From the NCBI GenBank assembly GCA_027625915.1, contig JANTQA010000047.1:19654001-19718000 (forward strand): a stretch of DNA of 64,000 bases, written 5' to 3'. Of the stretch, positions 1-12,002 are shown piece by piece. The stretch's first letter is position 1. Every line of letters begins with the position of its first letter. Source of the DNA: Anaeramoeba flamelloides. Its lineage: Eukaryota; Metamonada; Anaeramoebidae. The translations under genes and the position numbers were made by a program. The notes under the pieces are model-generated. The model worked only from the letters and a program-made list of their open reading frames with translations, searched no databases and had not been told where the DNA came from.

Positions 1-651
1 TATATTCATATATGTTGTCATTTTCGTCATCATCTCTTTCTCCTCCTTTTTCTCTTTTCACCCCACCTTCTTCATCATCTTTTTCGTCTCCGTCTCCGTC
101 GTTTTCGTCTTCTTCTTCGTCTTCTTCAATTTCCTTTTTATTTCGTTTTTTCTTTTGCTTATTATTTGGTGTGCTTTGAATGATCTTTGTTTCCTTTAAT
201 TTATCATTTAATGAGTCTATATTGAATTCTTCAATTAATTTGTTATTCTCATTTTTATCAAAAACGAATTCCTTATTTAATGTCTTTTTCTTGTCTTGGC
301 CATGATTATTATCCCCTTCACTATTCGATGAATATACGTCTTCGTATTCTCTAATTTCCTTCTTTTTCCTTTTCACCTTGCTGCTGGTATTACTGTTATT
401 ATCAAATTCTTTAGAATCTTCTGAATTGTCAAAGCTTCCAAATCGTTTTTTTTTCAAGGAACTAAATTTAATATCTGACAACGAATCGGAAAAGGAATCG
501 GAAAAGGAATCGGAAAAGGAATCGGAAAAGGAATCGGAAAGGGAGCCGTTAAAGGAATCTGAAAAGGAGCCCGATATTGAACCTGAAAAGGTATCAGAAC
601 TTGAATCTAAACTTGAATTTATATTTTGATTTGCTTTTTTTGTTGAATGTT

Positions 652-684
<33 letters not shown>

Positions 685-1634
685 TCTCTTTTTCCTTTTT
701 TTATTATAATTACTTTTATTAAATCGTTTTTCTTTTAATTTTTTCTTTTCCGTTCTTTCCCGTTTTTTCCGTTCTCGTTTTTTTCTTAATTCAGAATAGT
801 CATGAAAACTTTTTGAATGTTTTGGATATAATTTATAACCAGAAAAGGTTTTGATTTTTTTTTTTTTTTTGGGAAATTTTTTACGAGTAACTCGTTTTTT
901 TATTCTCTTTTTTTTCTTATTACTTTTGCTCATTACTTTAATTATTATTTTTTTTTTTTTGGGAGTTTTTTTATTGTCATTTTTGTTATTGTTATTGTTA
1001 TTATTATCATTATCATTATTATTTTTGTTATCATTTTCATTATCATTTTCATTATCATTAATATTTATTTTAACTTTGCCTTTAATTTTACCTTTGCTTT
1101 TACTTTTACTTTTATATTTGGAATTTGTTAAAATCTTGTTCAATGTTTGGTTTGATAACTTTTTTAATTTTTTTTTTGAATCAACTTTTTCAAAATGAAC
1201 CCTCCGCTTTCTAAATTGTCGCAACTTGTGTTTGATTCTTTGGATTTTTAGTAGGATGTCCTTTGGGTATTCTTCCAGTTTTAAATCGATCGATGTTTTT
1301 GTTGATGATTTGGTGGTATTTTTTTGAATTAATTCAATTACATTATCACATTTTGAACCATATTCTTGCTTTTTTTGATATTTTTCCCCCAATTTTTTAC
1401 TTAAATATAGAACTTTTTTTGCCAATTTCCTCCGGTAGTTTTTTGCCAAAATCAAATTTTTGATATATTTTTGAAGATCCGGTATTAATAACGATTGTTC
1501 AGATTCCCAATAAAGCAAATTCGTTTTGGGATCTTCAACCACTAAATTTAATAATTTATAAATCGACAAGACAGTGCAAACCCTTTGCTTTGAAAATTCG
1601 GTTTTTTCCGCCAAGCTTTCTCTTGAATATTGTT
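1..1634 (-). CDS. Low-complexity basic/acidic protein with E2F-like winged-helix segment (partial)
   Basis: Function is not firmly recognised. The exon seems to start after an acceptor (ctaatattag) at 1635-1644, because an in-frame stop lies just upstream and no ATG opens the frame. The first 45 residues (SKQRVCTVLSIYKLLNLVV, then a Lys-rich turn and LLYW) align by eye with the second half of an E2F/DP winged helix (RRIYDITNVLEGIGLI...K...IQW). The usual RRxYD is replaced by QRVCT. A charged helix follows, then Lys, Asn-Asp and poly-Lys tracts. The frame closes at 619, but shifting one frame inside the 29-base A-run (654-682) gives an open frame rich in SDSFSDSF and Asp/Glu runs to the left edge. 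The true 5' and 3' ends are outside what I can see. It could also be an unrelated nuclear low-complexity protein. Confidence 0.6.
481..560. repeat. Short tandem repeat inside coding sequence
   Basis: A 12-base unit (gaatcggaaaag on the + strand) is repeated in tandem with minor drift. On the minus strand it encodes repeated Ser-Asp-Ser-Phe in the left-edge gene. The length is a multiple of three, so repeat-number change keeps the frame. Confidence 0.8.
654..682. repeat. 29-base T homopolymer (A-run on coding strand)
   Basis: An uninterrupted T-run on the + strand. It encodes poly-Lys in the left-edge gene and is the point where the reading frame changes. Confidence 0.9.
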
Positions 1635-1651
1635 CTAATATTAGTTTTAAT

Positions 1652-2112
1652 TAATTTTATTTTTTTTTATTATTTTCATAATATTTATGGTTTATTTAAA
1701 ATGAATTTGATTATTAAAAATGTTTGTTTCATTAAATTAAAAAATGTTTTTTTTTATAAAATTTTTAGTCTCTGATAAAAATTTCATGGTTTATAATTGA
1801 CTATAGTATAATGATAGTATTATATTAAATAAAAGAAATCTTATAATTGAAAAGTTCGTTTCTAACTATTGTAAATTCCACTGTAGATTTGAAAAGGATG
1901 TAATTTTTTTTTCTAAAATATTAAATTCAAAAATTGAATAAAAAATTAATTGAATCATTCAAATTGTAGTAAATAAATCCTTTGAAATCTTTTAATCTTT
2001 TTATTTTTTGATATCTTTTCGAAACAAATGATCACCAAAAAGTCTCAAAACTGATTTTTATTTATTTGTTGATCATTAACCACTATCCGAATTTAACTAT
2101 CGGTGAATATCA
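1652..2112. other. AT-rich intergenic DNA
   Basis: No gene, repeat or RNA signal recognised. An upstream exon of the left-edge gene would be expected in or beyond this stretch but none could be chosen with confidence. Confidence 0.5.
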
Positions 2113-2489
2113 CAAGTGTAAATATGAAATGTTGTAAAAAATAGAGTTTTTACAATTTCAAGAGATAAATAAAGAGTTTCATGTAATTAACCACAATTTT
2201 GGTAATAGCGAATAGAATTTCTGATTATTTTTATATACTATTAAATTTTTTAATCAAAAATTCGTTTGGTGAATATCAATCTTTCAATTTCTAAAAAAAA
2301 ATCATTTTTCAAACAAAATATTGGTATTTACCAAAACGATTTTTTGATTAAAATTATCTTGAGATCAAAAATCAAAATGGACGTTTGGTTCACTATTACC
2401 AAAATTGTGGTTAATTATATGAAACTCTTTATTTATCTCTTGAAATTGTAAAAACTCTATTTTTTACAACATTCCATATCTATACTTAT
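2113..2489 (+). mobile_element. MITE-like inverted-repeat element, family A copy 1
   Basis: Two arms of about 95 bases are inverted copies of each other (outer part AAGTGTAAATATGAAATG; the arms include the segment gagataaataaagagtttc and its complement). They enclose about 180 bases. A second copy lies at 3546-3921 with its interior in the opposite orientation. No transposase is present. The exact ends and a target-site duplication are unclear, so the superfamily is open. Confidence 0.85.
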
Positions 2490-2699
2490 GTATTACTTTA
2501 ACTTCTAAATCCCAATTGAAAAAAATTGAATTTTATCTTGTAGAGGCATTTACAATCTACCAAGTTGTCTTAAAAACTTTTGATCCAATCTCATGTAAAT
2601 TGTGAAGATATATTCATCAAAATATTCTCTATGAAGATCAGAAAATCATCTTTTATGCGTATTTTTTTATGGGAAATTGGAGAAGAAAATTTTAGATAC

Positions 2700-3330
2700 T
2701 TAAACTCGAACACCCTTATTTAGAAACGTGAGAATGAAATTGAAAAATAATTACCTATTTTCGATCCTCAAAAAATGACGATCATTTCAAATACTTTCAA
2801 TATACAACTCGGGGTTTAAAAGATCGCATTGTCTATGAGTTTTGAACATTGGATTACTTGAGAAGGTTAGGTTATCGCTAACAAATCATATTAATTCTGT
2901 TAACGGAGGTGTGGCTTTCTCTATGTTTTTGGTTTTTGTTCTGATTCTTTTTGTTTTTTATTGAATTGAAGTTTCCTAACAACGCCTTCAAGGATATTAT
3001 TTACTTTATTTTGATTTTTTGAACAGAATCTCAATTGTTGAATTACTCAAAATATTTGATTTATTTTTGTGTGAAAATTTTTTATGTTTGTATCGTGTTT
3101 CTCCGAGAATCCACAATTGTTAGTGTAAAGACAAATTGGAAGGGAGAGTGTTAAGGAAAATGCTTTTGTGGGGTTTTTCATTCAACTCTTTAAATAAAAA
3201 TCAAATTTTTCAAAAATTAGTCTGTTTTTTTGTTATTGGTAAAAATATACTTTGTCAGTTATAGTTGATAAAAAATGACTTTATTTTAATGAGAAAATGT
3301 GGATTTTGATTCAGATGATTTAATAATATC
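2700..3330 (+). repeat. Dispersed repeat, family B copy 1
   Basis: About 630 bases match, with many changes, the reverse complement of 43250-43920. Shared landmarks are the near-end CTCGAACACC, the block TTTAAAAGATC followed by CATTGTCTATGAGTTTT, and CAAAAATTAGTC. No clear terminal inverted repeat was found. Probably an old non-autonomous element. Confidence 0.7.
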
Positions 3331-3545
3331 AACCACTTGGTTGACTTTTCTCTCTTATTAATCAGAAAATAACAAACAATAATTCCAAAATTTTAGTTAT
3401 TTTTCTTAATTTTGAACTTTAAATGTAATTTTTTACAAACCTCGAAACTTTTAAACCACACCAAAAAAAAAAAAAAATATTAGAAAATTCTCAACAATAT
3501 GCCAAGGTTTTAAATATTAATTGTCTAAGGAGAAATTTTCTCAAA

Positions 3546-3921
3546 CATAAGTGTAAATATGAAATGTTGTAAATAATAGAGTTTTTATAATTTTGGAGAT
3601 AAATAAAGAGTTCCATGCATTTATCCAAATTCCGTAATAGTAAACCAAAAGTCCAGTTTTGATTTTTGAGCTCAAAGGGATTTTCAATATAAAAATCGTA
3701 TTGGTATTTACCAAAACGATTGTTTGGAAAATGTTTTTTTTTAAAAATTGAAAAATTGGTATTTACCAAAATGATTTTTTGATTAAAATTATTGTTAGTC
3801 TATTAAGATAATCAGATAGTCTATTTACTATTACGGAATTTGGATAAATGCATGGGACTCTTTATTTATCTCCAAAATTGTAAAAACTCTATTTTTTACA
3901 ACATTCTATATTTACACTAGT
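3546..3921 (-). mobile_element. MITE-like inverted-repeat element, family A copy 2
   Basis: Same family as 2113-2489, with inverted arms of about 95 bases (left arm from ATAAGTGTAAATATGAAATG, right arm ending in TATATTTACACTAG). The interior is the reverse complement of copy 1. Divergence of the interior is clearly greater than of the arms. Confidence 0.85.
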
Positions 3922-4269
3922 GAAAGGCTTTTTTTTTTCCCAATCTTTTTTTTTTTTGATATTTTTTTTTTGCAAGAAAATACATAATGTGGAAAAATAT
4001 TTCATTTTTTTGCCTTCTTTGATCTTATCGAATAAAAATTTGTGAGATTTCCCAACATCAAAAGCCACATTATGAGATACCGTAAACAGTACATTCCAAT
4101 TGCAAACATTGTCGTTAAGTAATGTTTTATACCAAAACTTGGAATTCAAATGTTATTTTTTCAGTGAAATTTTTGTTACTTGTCAAAATTTAATGGTTTA
4201 CTGGTATTTGATTAACAAATGGGAAAAAATTTCGGTTGAATATCTTTTTTTTTATCATTTTTTCGACAA

Positions 4270-4749
4270 CAGTGGTGTAAATAACCTAACCAGACAACCT
4301 TTGGCCCATTACTAAAATTTAACTTTTCTTTTTTTTTTTCAAACTTGGGTATTGGAAGATAGGAAGACATATATATATACTTGGTTAAGATTTAAATTGA
4401 CTTTAAAGGTTAGATCTTGAATTAATCGAAATGGCTCAATTATATTAAATGCTTTTGTTACAAAAATTTCTTCATATTTTCAAAATTTCTTAGATAAAAT
4501 GATTTTTTTATAAAAATTCAAAAAAAGATCTTTTTCTCATTTTTTTATTCAAAAAATTATATTTTAATCTTTCAATATCTTTATAATTCTTTTTTAAAAT
4601 TTATTTAAAGAACCTTATTTCTTGTTTATATAATGTTATCATCCCATTGATTTTTTTCTTTTATTTTCGACAGTCAGCCAATATTTTTTACATGAGTTAA
4701 ATTTTCATAAGGGGTTAAAATAAAAAACACAGGGTTATTTACACCACTG
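4270..4749. mobile_element. Short-TIR MITE, mariner-like ends
   Basis: The outermost bases CAGTGGTGTAAATAACC are repeated as an exact inverted copy at the right end (GGTTATTTACACCACTG). The right flank is TA; the left flank is AA where TA would be expected. CAGTG-type ends with TA insertion are typical of Tc1/mariner elements. The interior carries no coding sequence. Confidence 0.75.
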
Positions 4750-4797
4750 TAGAATCTGAGTTTTATTTCGGGTTCTTATCTTACCAAATATATATTA

Positions 4798-5936
4798 GAG
4801 GTTTTGATGATAACATGATTAAATCACGATAAAGTTACAAAAATCGCGATAATTTCCATCAAATCGCGATATATCAGAAAATCGCGATATTCAATATTAT
4901 CGCGATATAATAGTTGATGGGTTTTTGGGTTAATTGAGAAATATTTAAAAAAAAAAATTGTTTTTGATCAAAAAATAGTTAAGGTGAAAAAAAGTCATTC
5001 TTTGAAAAAACAACAAAAAAGATACTTGATCCAATCAAGGATCAGATCCAAGAGTTTTATTGTGTTTTCATTTTATTTGGTTGACAAATCTATAGATCCT
5101 TTAAGATCAACAACAAGAAGAACTAAAGAGAAATAAATATTTTTTTAGTTAATTGTGGTGTTGTAAATTGAGTTGAATAAAAGACCTTCTAAAATAACCA
5201 ACCCTTTTTCCGTTCTTTAAAGAATGTGTTCTTGGGTTAAAAGATTTTCAATATTCTCCGAAAGCTAAAAGGGGTTGGTAAACTTTTCATTAGCTTTCAC
5301 AACATCCTTTTCAGAAGATGATCACCAATTATTAAGATTTTTTATAGATTTGTCTTCTTGTTCTTTTTCTTCTTTGAGCATCTTTGTATTGGACAGAAAA
5401 CACAATTAGAGCTTAGAGGTTATTGTTTGATCGATCACCAATAAGAAAAAAAATTATTCTTTATTCTTTTTTGCTATTTAAAATTGTGAATGTAACAACC
5501 CCATTGTAAGAAAACACATCTATCTTATATTAAATTATATTGTTGGAATGGGTAGTTATTAGTTTGATCATAAAATTGGTTTGAGATTTGATATTTTGTT
5601 AGAAAAAAAAAATGAAAAGAAAACAATTTTTTTCCAGAACAAACCAAACTCATGGCCTTTACAAAAACTTTCTGTCTTTCAAAACTTTCAAACACTTGAA
5701 GACAGTACACAACCCTTACAAACACTTTCAAACATTTATGAAAGGGGAAAGTGTTGTAAAAGTCTCAAGGTGTTGTAAAAGTAAAGAGATTTTTTTAAGG
5801 TAATCTCAAAAAAATAATTTTTCATTTTTTCGCGATAATGTTGAATATCGCGATAAAGTTGGACTAATCACGATTTTTAATATTATCGCGATTTTATTGT
5901 TAATATCATGATAATATATGTTATCATCAAAACCTC
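4798..5936. mobile_element. TA-flanked element with mirrored ATCGCGAT box arrays
   Basis: The ends carry an exact 19-base inverted repeat (GAGGTTTTGATGATAACAT) flanked by TA on both sides. Next to each end lie five copies of an 8-base palindromic box, ATCGCGAT or a near match. Left boxes start at 4823, 4843, 4863, 4881 and 4899. Right boxes start at 5829, 5847, 5867, 5885 and 5905. Their distances from the two ends match within 3 bases, while the sequence between boxes is not conserved. The interior (4910-5825) has no convincing gene. The boxes look like binding sites for a transposase or host protein. TA flanks suggest a Tc1/mariner-type mechanism, but I do not know this element. Confidence 0.85.
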
Positions 5937-5938
5937 TA

Positions 5939-6180
5939 TTGAATAAAACAGTGCCAAACAAATAAAATGAGAGTAAAATGTGTAATATATTTCTTTGGAT
6001 ATCTTATTTTGAAAATGAAAAGGAAAATGAAGTGAAAATGTTTTCCCATTTATTATTCCAATAACAGTATAATAATACTCTGCTTTGTAACTTTAAAATT
6101 TTGGAATAGAAAGAGATTTTTGATTATAGATATAACAATTTTCGTTGCTCTGAAATTTAAGGTTTTGTTTGAAATGGATA
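5939..6180. other. Intergenic DNA between two elements
   Basis: No feature recognised. Confidence 0.5.
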
Positions 6181-6183
6181 TAA

Positions 6184-6625
6184 CTGTTGAGAGAAAAATG
6201 GTGGACACAGAAAAATGGTTGGAAACGATTTTTAATTGGGAACATTAGTAAAATTGAAAATCAAATCCAATTGATTACTAGGTAACTTTTATATAAATCC
6301 AGGTTTAAAGGTGTTGGAAGTTCATTAATATGTGGTGTGTGTAGAATACTCATTTGAATGGTTGATAATTAAAGTAGATCATGCAATTTTAACAAAAATC
6401 CAAGTTTTAGTAAAGTTTACTATTAATTCTCAAAATGGTAATTTTTAAACTTGCTTTAGATTATCAGAGATAAGGTTTTGAAAAAGTAGAATTACATTAG
6501 TCCTTATTCTAATAAGTAGATTATTGTTATTTTCTTTAGTTATTTCACAAACGATTGAAATTAAAAATCATTTTCAGTAAGGTTCCCAATTAAAAATTGC
6601 TGTTCAACTATTTCTCTCTCAACAG
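6184..6625 (+). mobile_element. PIF/Harbinger-like MITE, copy 1
   Basis: The element starts CTGTTGAGAG and ends CTCTCAACAG, flanked by the direct repeat TAA on both sides (6181-6183 and 6626-6628). A close copy in the same orientation lies at 55931-56388 with flanks TGA/TGA. A 3-base T-N-A duplication fits PIF/Harbinger. No coding sequence inside. Confidence 0.88.
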
Positions 6626-6891
6626 TAATGATCCATTGATGTAAAAATAAAAAGATAAAGACAAGACATTCTATTTAAAAAGCCGTTAGTGAAGAACATT
6701 TTAGCATTACAATTAAATTTTGATTCAATTATTGGAATAAAATCTTTGAGAGGATTAGATCATTTGTTGACGAATTATTAGTTCCTAAACAGAAATTATT
6801 TTTTTAGACAGTTGTAAATTACGTAATTAAAAAAAATTTTTGATGGAAGAAAAATGAAAAATATTGGGTTATTACAGAAGATTCAAAACTT

Positions 6892-7581
6892 TTAAAAGTA
6901 AGATCTGGTTTGGAAATTGTGTTTTAGGGTGTCCACTTCTTTCATAATCAAAAAAAAATTGACCAAAAGCCAAATATCATGAAAAAATTTTAAGGAAAGA
7001 AGAAAAAAAAAAAAAAAAAAAAAAATTATGGATTTACTTGTCTGTAAAAGTTTCATCAATTTAAAGCCAAGAACACCAATAGTCCTGTTTGCCCTCGAAT
7101 TTTCAATTGGTTTTTTGTTTGAATTTTTTTTCTTTTTTGGTGTTGTTTTTTTGGTGTTGTTTTTGTCGTTTTTGGGGGAATATTCAAGATACTTTAATTT
7201 GGATTCACTATGATAGTACTTTTCAAAATCAGACTCTATCCCAGAATCTGTATCTGAGAGAGAGAAGTCACTGTCAAAAGTGTCTTTTCTTAAAATGTCA
7301 GACCAAACTTCACTCAAATAAAATTTTTTGCAGAAGACAGCTTTACTTTTTTTTACAGACTTTTTCGTTGTTGGGTGAATAAAGGCACCATTTTGAATAA
7401 ACAACCGTTGGATAAGTTGGAGGTATCTGTTGAGTTGCGGAGAGTCGCTTAAGGATTCAGGAAGGCACCGTGAGACAAACTTTTTGGCTTGATTATCAAG
7501 CCGGAAAAGTTCCTTTGGTAACACATGAGAATCAAGATAGTCCCCAAAGTCCCATAATAATGGATAAAATTCTAAGGTCAT
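6892..7581 (-). CDS. Small hypothetical protein, two exons
   Basis: I do not recognise this protein. A real ATG at 7579-7581 follows an in-frame stop upstream. Exon 1 is 7581-7038 and exon 2 is 6938-6892. The 99-base intron starts GTAAAT, carries a long T-run, and ends AAAG. The phases agree, giving 196 residues. Residues 1-75 are rich in Leu, Tyr and Phe and look folded (starting MTLEFYPLLWDFGDYL). Residues 105-125 are Ser/Asp-rich and acidic, and 135-160 are a Lys/Asn/Thr-rich basic tail. The ORF can also be read through the intron, because the intron is open in the same frame, so an unspliced form of 229 residues with a Phe run is possible but less natural. Confidence 0.65.
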   Translation of the reverse strand: MTLEFYPLLWDFGDYLDSHVLPKELFRLDNQAKKFVSRCLPESLSDSPQLNRYLQLIQRLFIQNGAFIHPTTKKSVKKSKAVFCKKFYLSEVWSDILRKDTFDSDFSLSDTDSGIESDFEKYYHSESKLKYLEYSPKNDKNNTKKTTPKKKKNSNKKPIENSRANRTIGVLGFKLMKLLQTSKSIIFFFFFFFLLSLKFFHDIWLLVNFFLIMKEVDTLKHNFQTRSYF

Positions 7582-7630
7582 TGTGTGAGAAAGCTGAACA
7601 AATTGGTTTGTTTTTGGCCAAAATCAAGTT

Positions 7631-8890
7631 AGGTGTTTTATTTTTTGAAGCCTTGTTAATAGGTTGTTGTGAAAACCTATTTTATTTCTTGCAAACAACA
7701 AACAAATTTTGAAAAAAATGAAATCGAAATTTATGGCACTATTTCATTTCTTTCTTTTTTGAAAGTTTATTGAATTTATTCTTTTATTTTATTCAACTGT
7801 TTCATTTTTCAGAACAACCAAGAAAAGATTTTTGAACAAACAAATTTTTTAATCGACTTTTTGAATTCTAATATAAAAATGACAAACTTTTTTCCTATTT
7901 GCCAATAACTATCATTAGTAAGAATACAATTCCATTGGCTTTTGATGAGGGAATAGTAACTATTTTAAAATCTTATTATAAATTTTCAGATAATTAAATA
8001 ATAAAACGGAAAAAATTTTGATTTCTTTTTCTTATTTTTTCTTTGAAAAATCTGTATTGGAAACAGTAATCAGTGGAAATTTGTGATCTTTATTTGTTTG
8101 CTCTTACTTTTATTATTATAGAATTGGGTGATCAAGGAATCCTAAAAGAAAATATTCCAAATATGAAAGAAATCATAATTAGTTTGAATAGTACTCACTA
8201 TTAATTTGCAAAAACCCGTAAATTTTAAATATACAGCTGTTCGAGCCATCTGTTGAAAATAAATTATAATACCTAGAAACTGATTGTTTTTTCTTATATT
8301 ACCTTTTCTGAAATGTAAAATTCAATTTCAACCATAAGATAAAAATTTCAATTTCTATTAGATCTTCAGAAAATTTTTTTTTTTTCTCATAAACAAAGAT
8401 AAAAATTGAATTTCAAAAGAAAAAAAATCACAAAAAATCACAGAAACTTGAAAGAATTTCTTTGGACTATGTTGTGTGGTTATTTAAACCTGTGATTATT
8501 CCCTTTTTTGATAATGAAGATCCTGAAATAATATAAGTTTTTTATGGAGTTGTTTGTCAATTTCCAATAACAAAAATTGAATAACTCATTTTTTAATCTT
8601 CTCTCATGTATTTTTGGGTTCATTATATACCTATGTAAAACATTTATTAGATATCATACAGAATAAAATTTAACCAATAAAAAATCAATTTCTATTTGGT
8701 GTTCATTTTCACTGCCACTTTAGAATGGCTTTATTCACTCCAGTGAATAATAAAAATATGTTTAACAGTTCTAATAAAATTCTTAAATGTTGGACTAAGG
8801 GTTGAGTAATTATGATGAAAAATAATTTTCTGGAATGGAAAAAAAAAATTTTGTCATTTTTATGAGTATCTAACACCTTTTAAAAACTAT
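7631..8890. other. AT-rich intergenic DNA
   Basis: No gene, repeat or RNA signal recognised. Confidence 0.5.
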
Positions 8891-8894
8891 CCAA

Positions 8895-9775
8895 AATGTG
8901 AATCGTGATGAATCTCCAAAAATCAACTTTCAGAAAGGAGTATATTTTCGAAAAAAGTGCCAAAAAATGACACTCAATTTCCAATTAGAATGGTTGTGAA
9001 AATATAATTTTGAAAACAACTGTGTCAGTTTTGAAGTGTCGCTCTTTGTTGTTTTTGAGATCTCGAAGTTTTTTTTTAAACATTTTTTTCTATTATAAAA
9101 TGAGTTATTTTATTATTTGTCTCAATATAAATGGAAAAGAATTTTAATTCGACTTTCCCAAAAAAGTTATAAATCAACTTAATTTTCAAATTTTATTATT
9201 TTGTAAAACGAGCTTAAATTATTTATTCCCCTTTTAGAATTTTGGACTTTGGTGATTTATTGTAATTTTTGAGAATGTGGTTTTTTGGAAAGCTGAATGA
9301 AAAATTCAATCATTTTATTTTGAAAGTAACAGTAATCTGAAGAATGTCACAAAATCCTTCTTTGTCAAATATAGAGAGTTAAAATATAACCACCTATTCG
9401 ATCAAATCGAATTAAATTGATTTTATACTTAGAAAACAATTTGTTTTAAATTGAAGAAATTTATCCCTCTTGTAAATTTTATAAAATAAACCAGTAAATT
9501 TTTTATAAATTTTAGATTTTTTAAATTGTGAATTTATTATATTTTTTATTATATTGCATTTTTTTGGAATTGTGATTTCTTTTCAACATTTTTTATTCAA
9601 TTGTATTTTTTGTTAAAAGGGATCTTTTTAATTGATTTTTTTAAATTGAATTGTTTGCCAATAAGATACTATTAATTTTTTTTTTGTTATTTGAATTTTT
9701 TTCAATCTATAAAGGGCAATTTCACAATACCCCCTTTTAACTTTCAAGTCTTTAATTGGGTATGAGTCAAATTCT
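8895..9775 (+). repeat. Dispersed repeat, family C copy 1
   Basis: Blocks across this stretch match 22230-22825 in the same order and orientation: ATCTCCAAAAA-ATCAAC, the GTCAGTTTTGAAGTGTCG-type block, GAAAACAATTTGTTTTAAAT, and TTTTTTTCAATCT. The copy is about 280 bases longer than its partner. No terminal inverted repeat found. Probably an old non-autonomous element. Confidence 0.7.
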
Positions 9776-9879
9776 TCGTAAACAAAGTGATTCTTAAGAA
9801 TAAGGACATCAAACAGGAAAATAAAGACACCCCAGGAAATTATATAAAAAAATCTATTTTTTTCCCTATTTATTACCAA

Positions 9880-11731
9880 GTAATTCTATTAAAATATTGC
9901 CTTTGTTGAATAGAATTTTGAATAATGGACATTTTTGGTGAAATTACTATCAAACTCATTTAAAGACTGATATTTTTAATTTAAATGATCTACAATTTCA
10001 GATGGTTATGATTTTTCGATTATATGGTATTTCATTACTTCGGATCCTTTGTTTTCCTATAGTACGCAGTTCCTCAGCCAAATTGTTACAAGTATAATAC
10101 CTTAATTAACTGTTTTTGAAGGGTTTGGATGGATATTGGAAGAAAAAAATTATTATGGAAATTTCAAAATTTAAACAATTTTTTCACATTTTTGCACTTT
10201 TTTTATTTCGTTTTTTTTTGTACAACTAATTAATCCATTTGCTACAAAATTTTTTTTATTAGAATATCTATAATCACTTGGTCAAAAAAATTTATCCAAA
10301 ATTAAATTGAAATGGTTAAAATGATTGTAAAAAAAAAAAATCATATTGATTTCTATTAGTCTTTTCTATTTGATCTTCAATTCAAAATCAAAATGAACAT
10401 TCGTTGTTTTTCTCAATGAATTTATAAGTTTTTAAGGTTTTCAATTTTGTTGATATTATAATCATTAATTATGTTTATTGTAGCCGCTTTTAAAAATTAC
10501 AAATTCAAAAAGATAAATATGTTATAAATTTTAGAATAGAATTGGTAAAATCGTTTAATTAGTTATTTTGAAGAAATTTTTCATAAAAAAAAAAATCTTG
10601 AATAAAAATCAGCGATTTGCGTACTATTTTCGATTAAAGAGATTTATTTTTTGAGATTATTTATTACCAAATAGGTTTGAAAATTCCAAATACACATTGA
10701 AAAGAAAAGCTTTAATAACTTGAATGGTTGGTAGTAGTTAGACTTTATCTTTTTTTTTTGGTTGAAGACAATAGAAAAAAGAGAAAATTCTATTTCTAAA
10801 CTCATAGTAAGAATAGGTTAATTTTATTTTAGTATTTTAAAATTGTTTGTTTTAGTAAGGTGTATTCAACTCGGTGCATCAAAAAGGAGTTGTATTTTTT
10901 CAGAAAACAATTCAAATTCAAATTTCTTAGATAATAAAAAAAATTACTTTTCTTTATTTGTTCAAATTCCCAAGAAAAACAAGCAGAACTTTACTCTTTT
11001 ACTAACCTTTAAATTATTTTGATTTTAGAAAGTAAAAAATAATTAAAATCTAGAAAAGATTTTTATTTTTTTCAATTTTTAATAAAATATTATGGGGGTT
11101 TATTAAACACAAACAGTGAATTAAGAGTTGAACCAGAATGTATTTAAAAATGTATATATTTTTTGATAAAAAAATTTTATCGTTAACCTTTTTTTACATT
11201 TAAAGTATAATAATAAATAATGTGTAATGCTCATTTCAAAAATTATGATTCATTTTTTTTTTTAGGTTTTGATTTTATTTTGATTTAATTTTTAAAATAT
11301 CTGGCTTTTACAAGTTTATAATAGAATGATTTAAAAAGTGAATTATTAATATTATTTAATAATTAGTTATTAATTGTTCTTGAATACTAAATAATAATTT
11401 TTTTTTCAATTTATTATTTCAAGTGGGTAACAATTTTTAAAATATAGTATATTTATAATTATTTTTTACAGAAAAAGAAAAAAAAAAAAGAAAATGAAAA
11501 AGAAAAAGAAAAAGTATTGAAATAAATTTCTTAATAATTTATTTTAAAAATTAGAGAAGAATTAAATTCTTAATTCATTTATCAATTATGTTGATAATAA
11601 ATGAACATATTTTGATCAAATTAAATTATAAAGAATTATTTGAATTTTAATCATAATAGCTAAATGTATTAAATAATAATCAGATAGATTTAAAATAAAG
11701 CGTACCATATATTAAAATAAAATACAAATAT
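9880..11731. other. AT-rich intergenic DNA
   Basis: Nothing definite. At 11471-11523 (+) there is an acceptor-like ttttttacag followed by an A/G-rich run that can be read as a Lys/Glu-rich tail and a stop; see the rejected list. Confidence 0.45.
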
Positions 11732-12000
11732 TTATTTCCAATCTTCATCTAAAAAATATTCCAAATCAGAATCTTCAGAATTTTCTTCGATATATTCCAT
11801 TGCTTTAGCAAATTTTTTTTGCAATCTAGAGGAAATTAATCTTGATAAGGTATCACGTCGACTTGCTCTTTTTTCACTTTCTTTTAGATCAACCTTTTTT
11901 AAACGATTTTTCATAGTAAAAAATTCTTGACTAAATAATGAACTTTTATTTGATGTCTCTGGCAATGAATTGTTAAATGAAGGTATTTTAGAATTATTTG
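11732..12000 (-). CDS. C-terminal exon of unknown gene
   Basis: An open frame of about 89 codons ends in TAA at 11732-11734. It is charged and helical (KKVDLKESEKRASRRDTLSR..., then LQKKFAKAMEYIEE) and ends with an acidic tail (EDSDLEYFLDEDWK). No ATG lies at its start: the first Met is about 29 residues in, and the upstream limit fits a splice acceptor (aaataaag) at 12001-12002. Earlier exons should lie at higher coordinates, but I could not identify them before the TTAA-flanked element at 12.5 kb. If translation instead starts at the internal Met it would encode about 60 residues. Confidence 0.55.
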
Positions 12001-12002
12001 CT

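Noticed and set aside
2266-3769. Two similar short open frames (2266-2451 and 3491-3769)
   Set aside because: Their similarity is explained by DNA identity between two MITE copies.
11471-11523. Possible terminal exon (+) encoding a Lys/Glu-rich tail after ttttttacag
   Set aside because: Only about 17 codons of low complexity with no partner exon found upstream.
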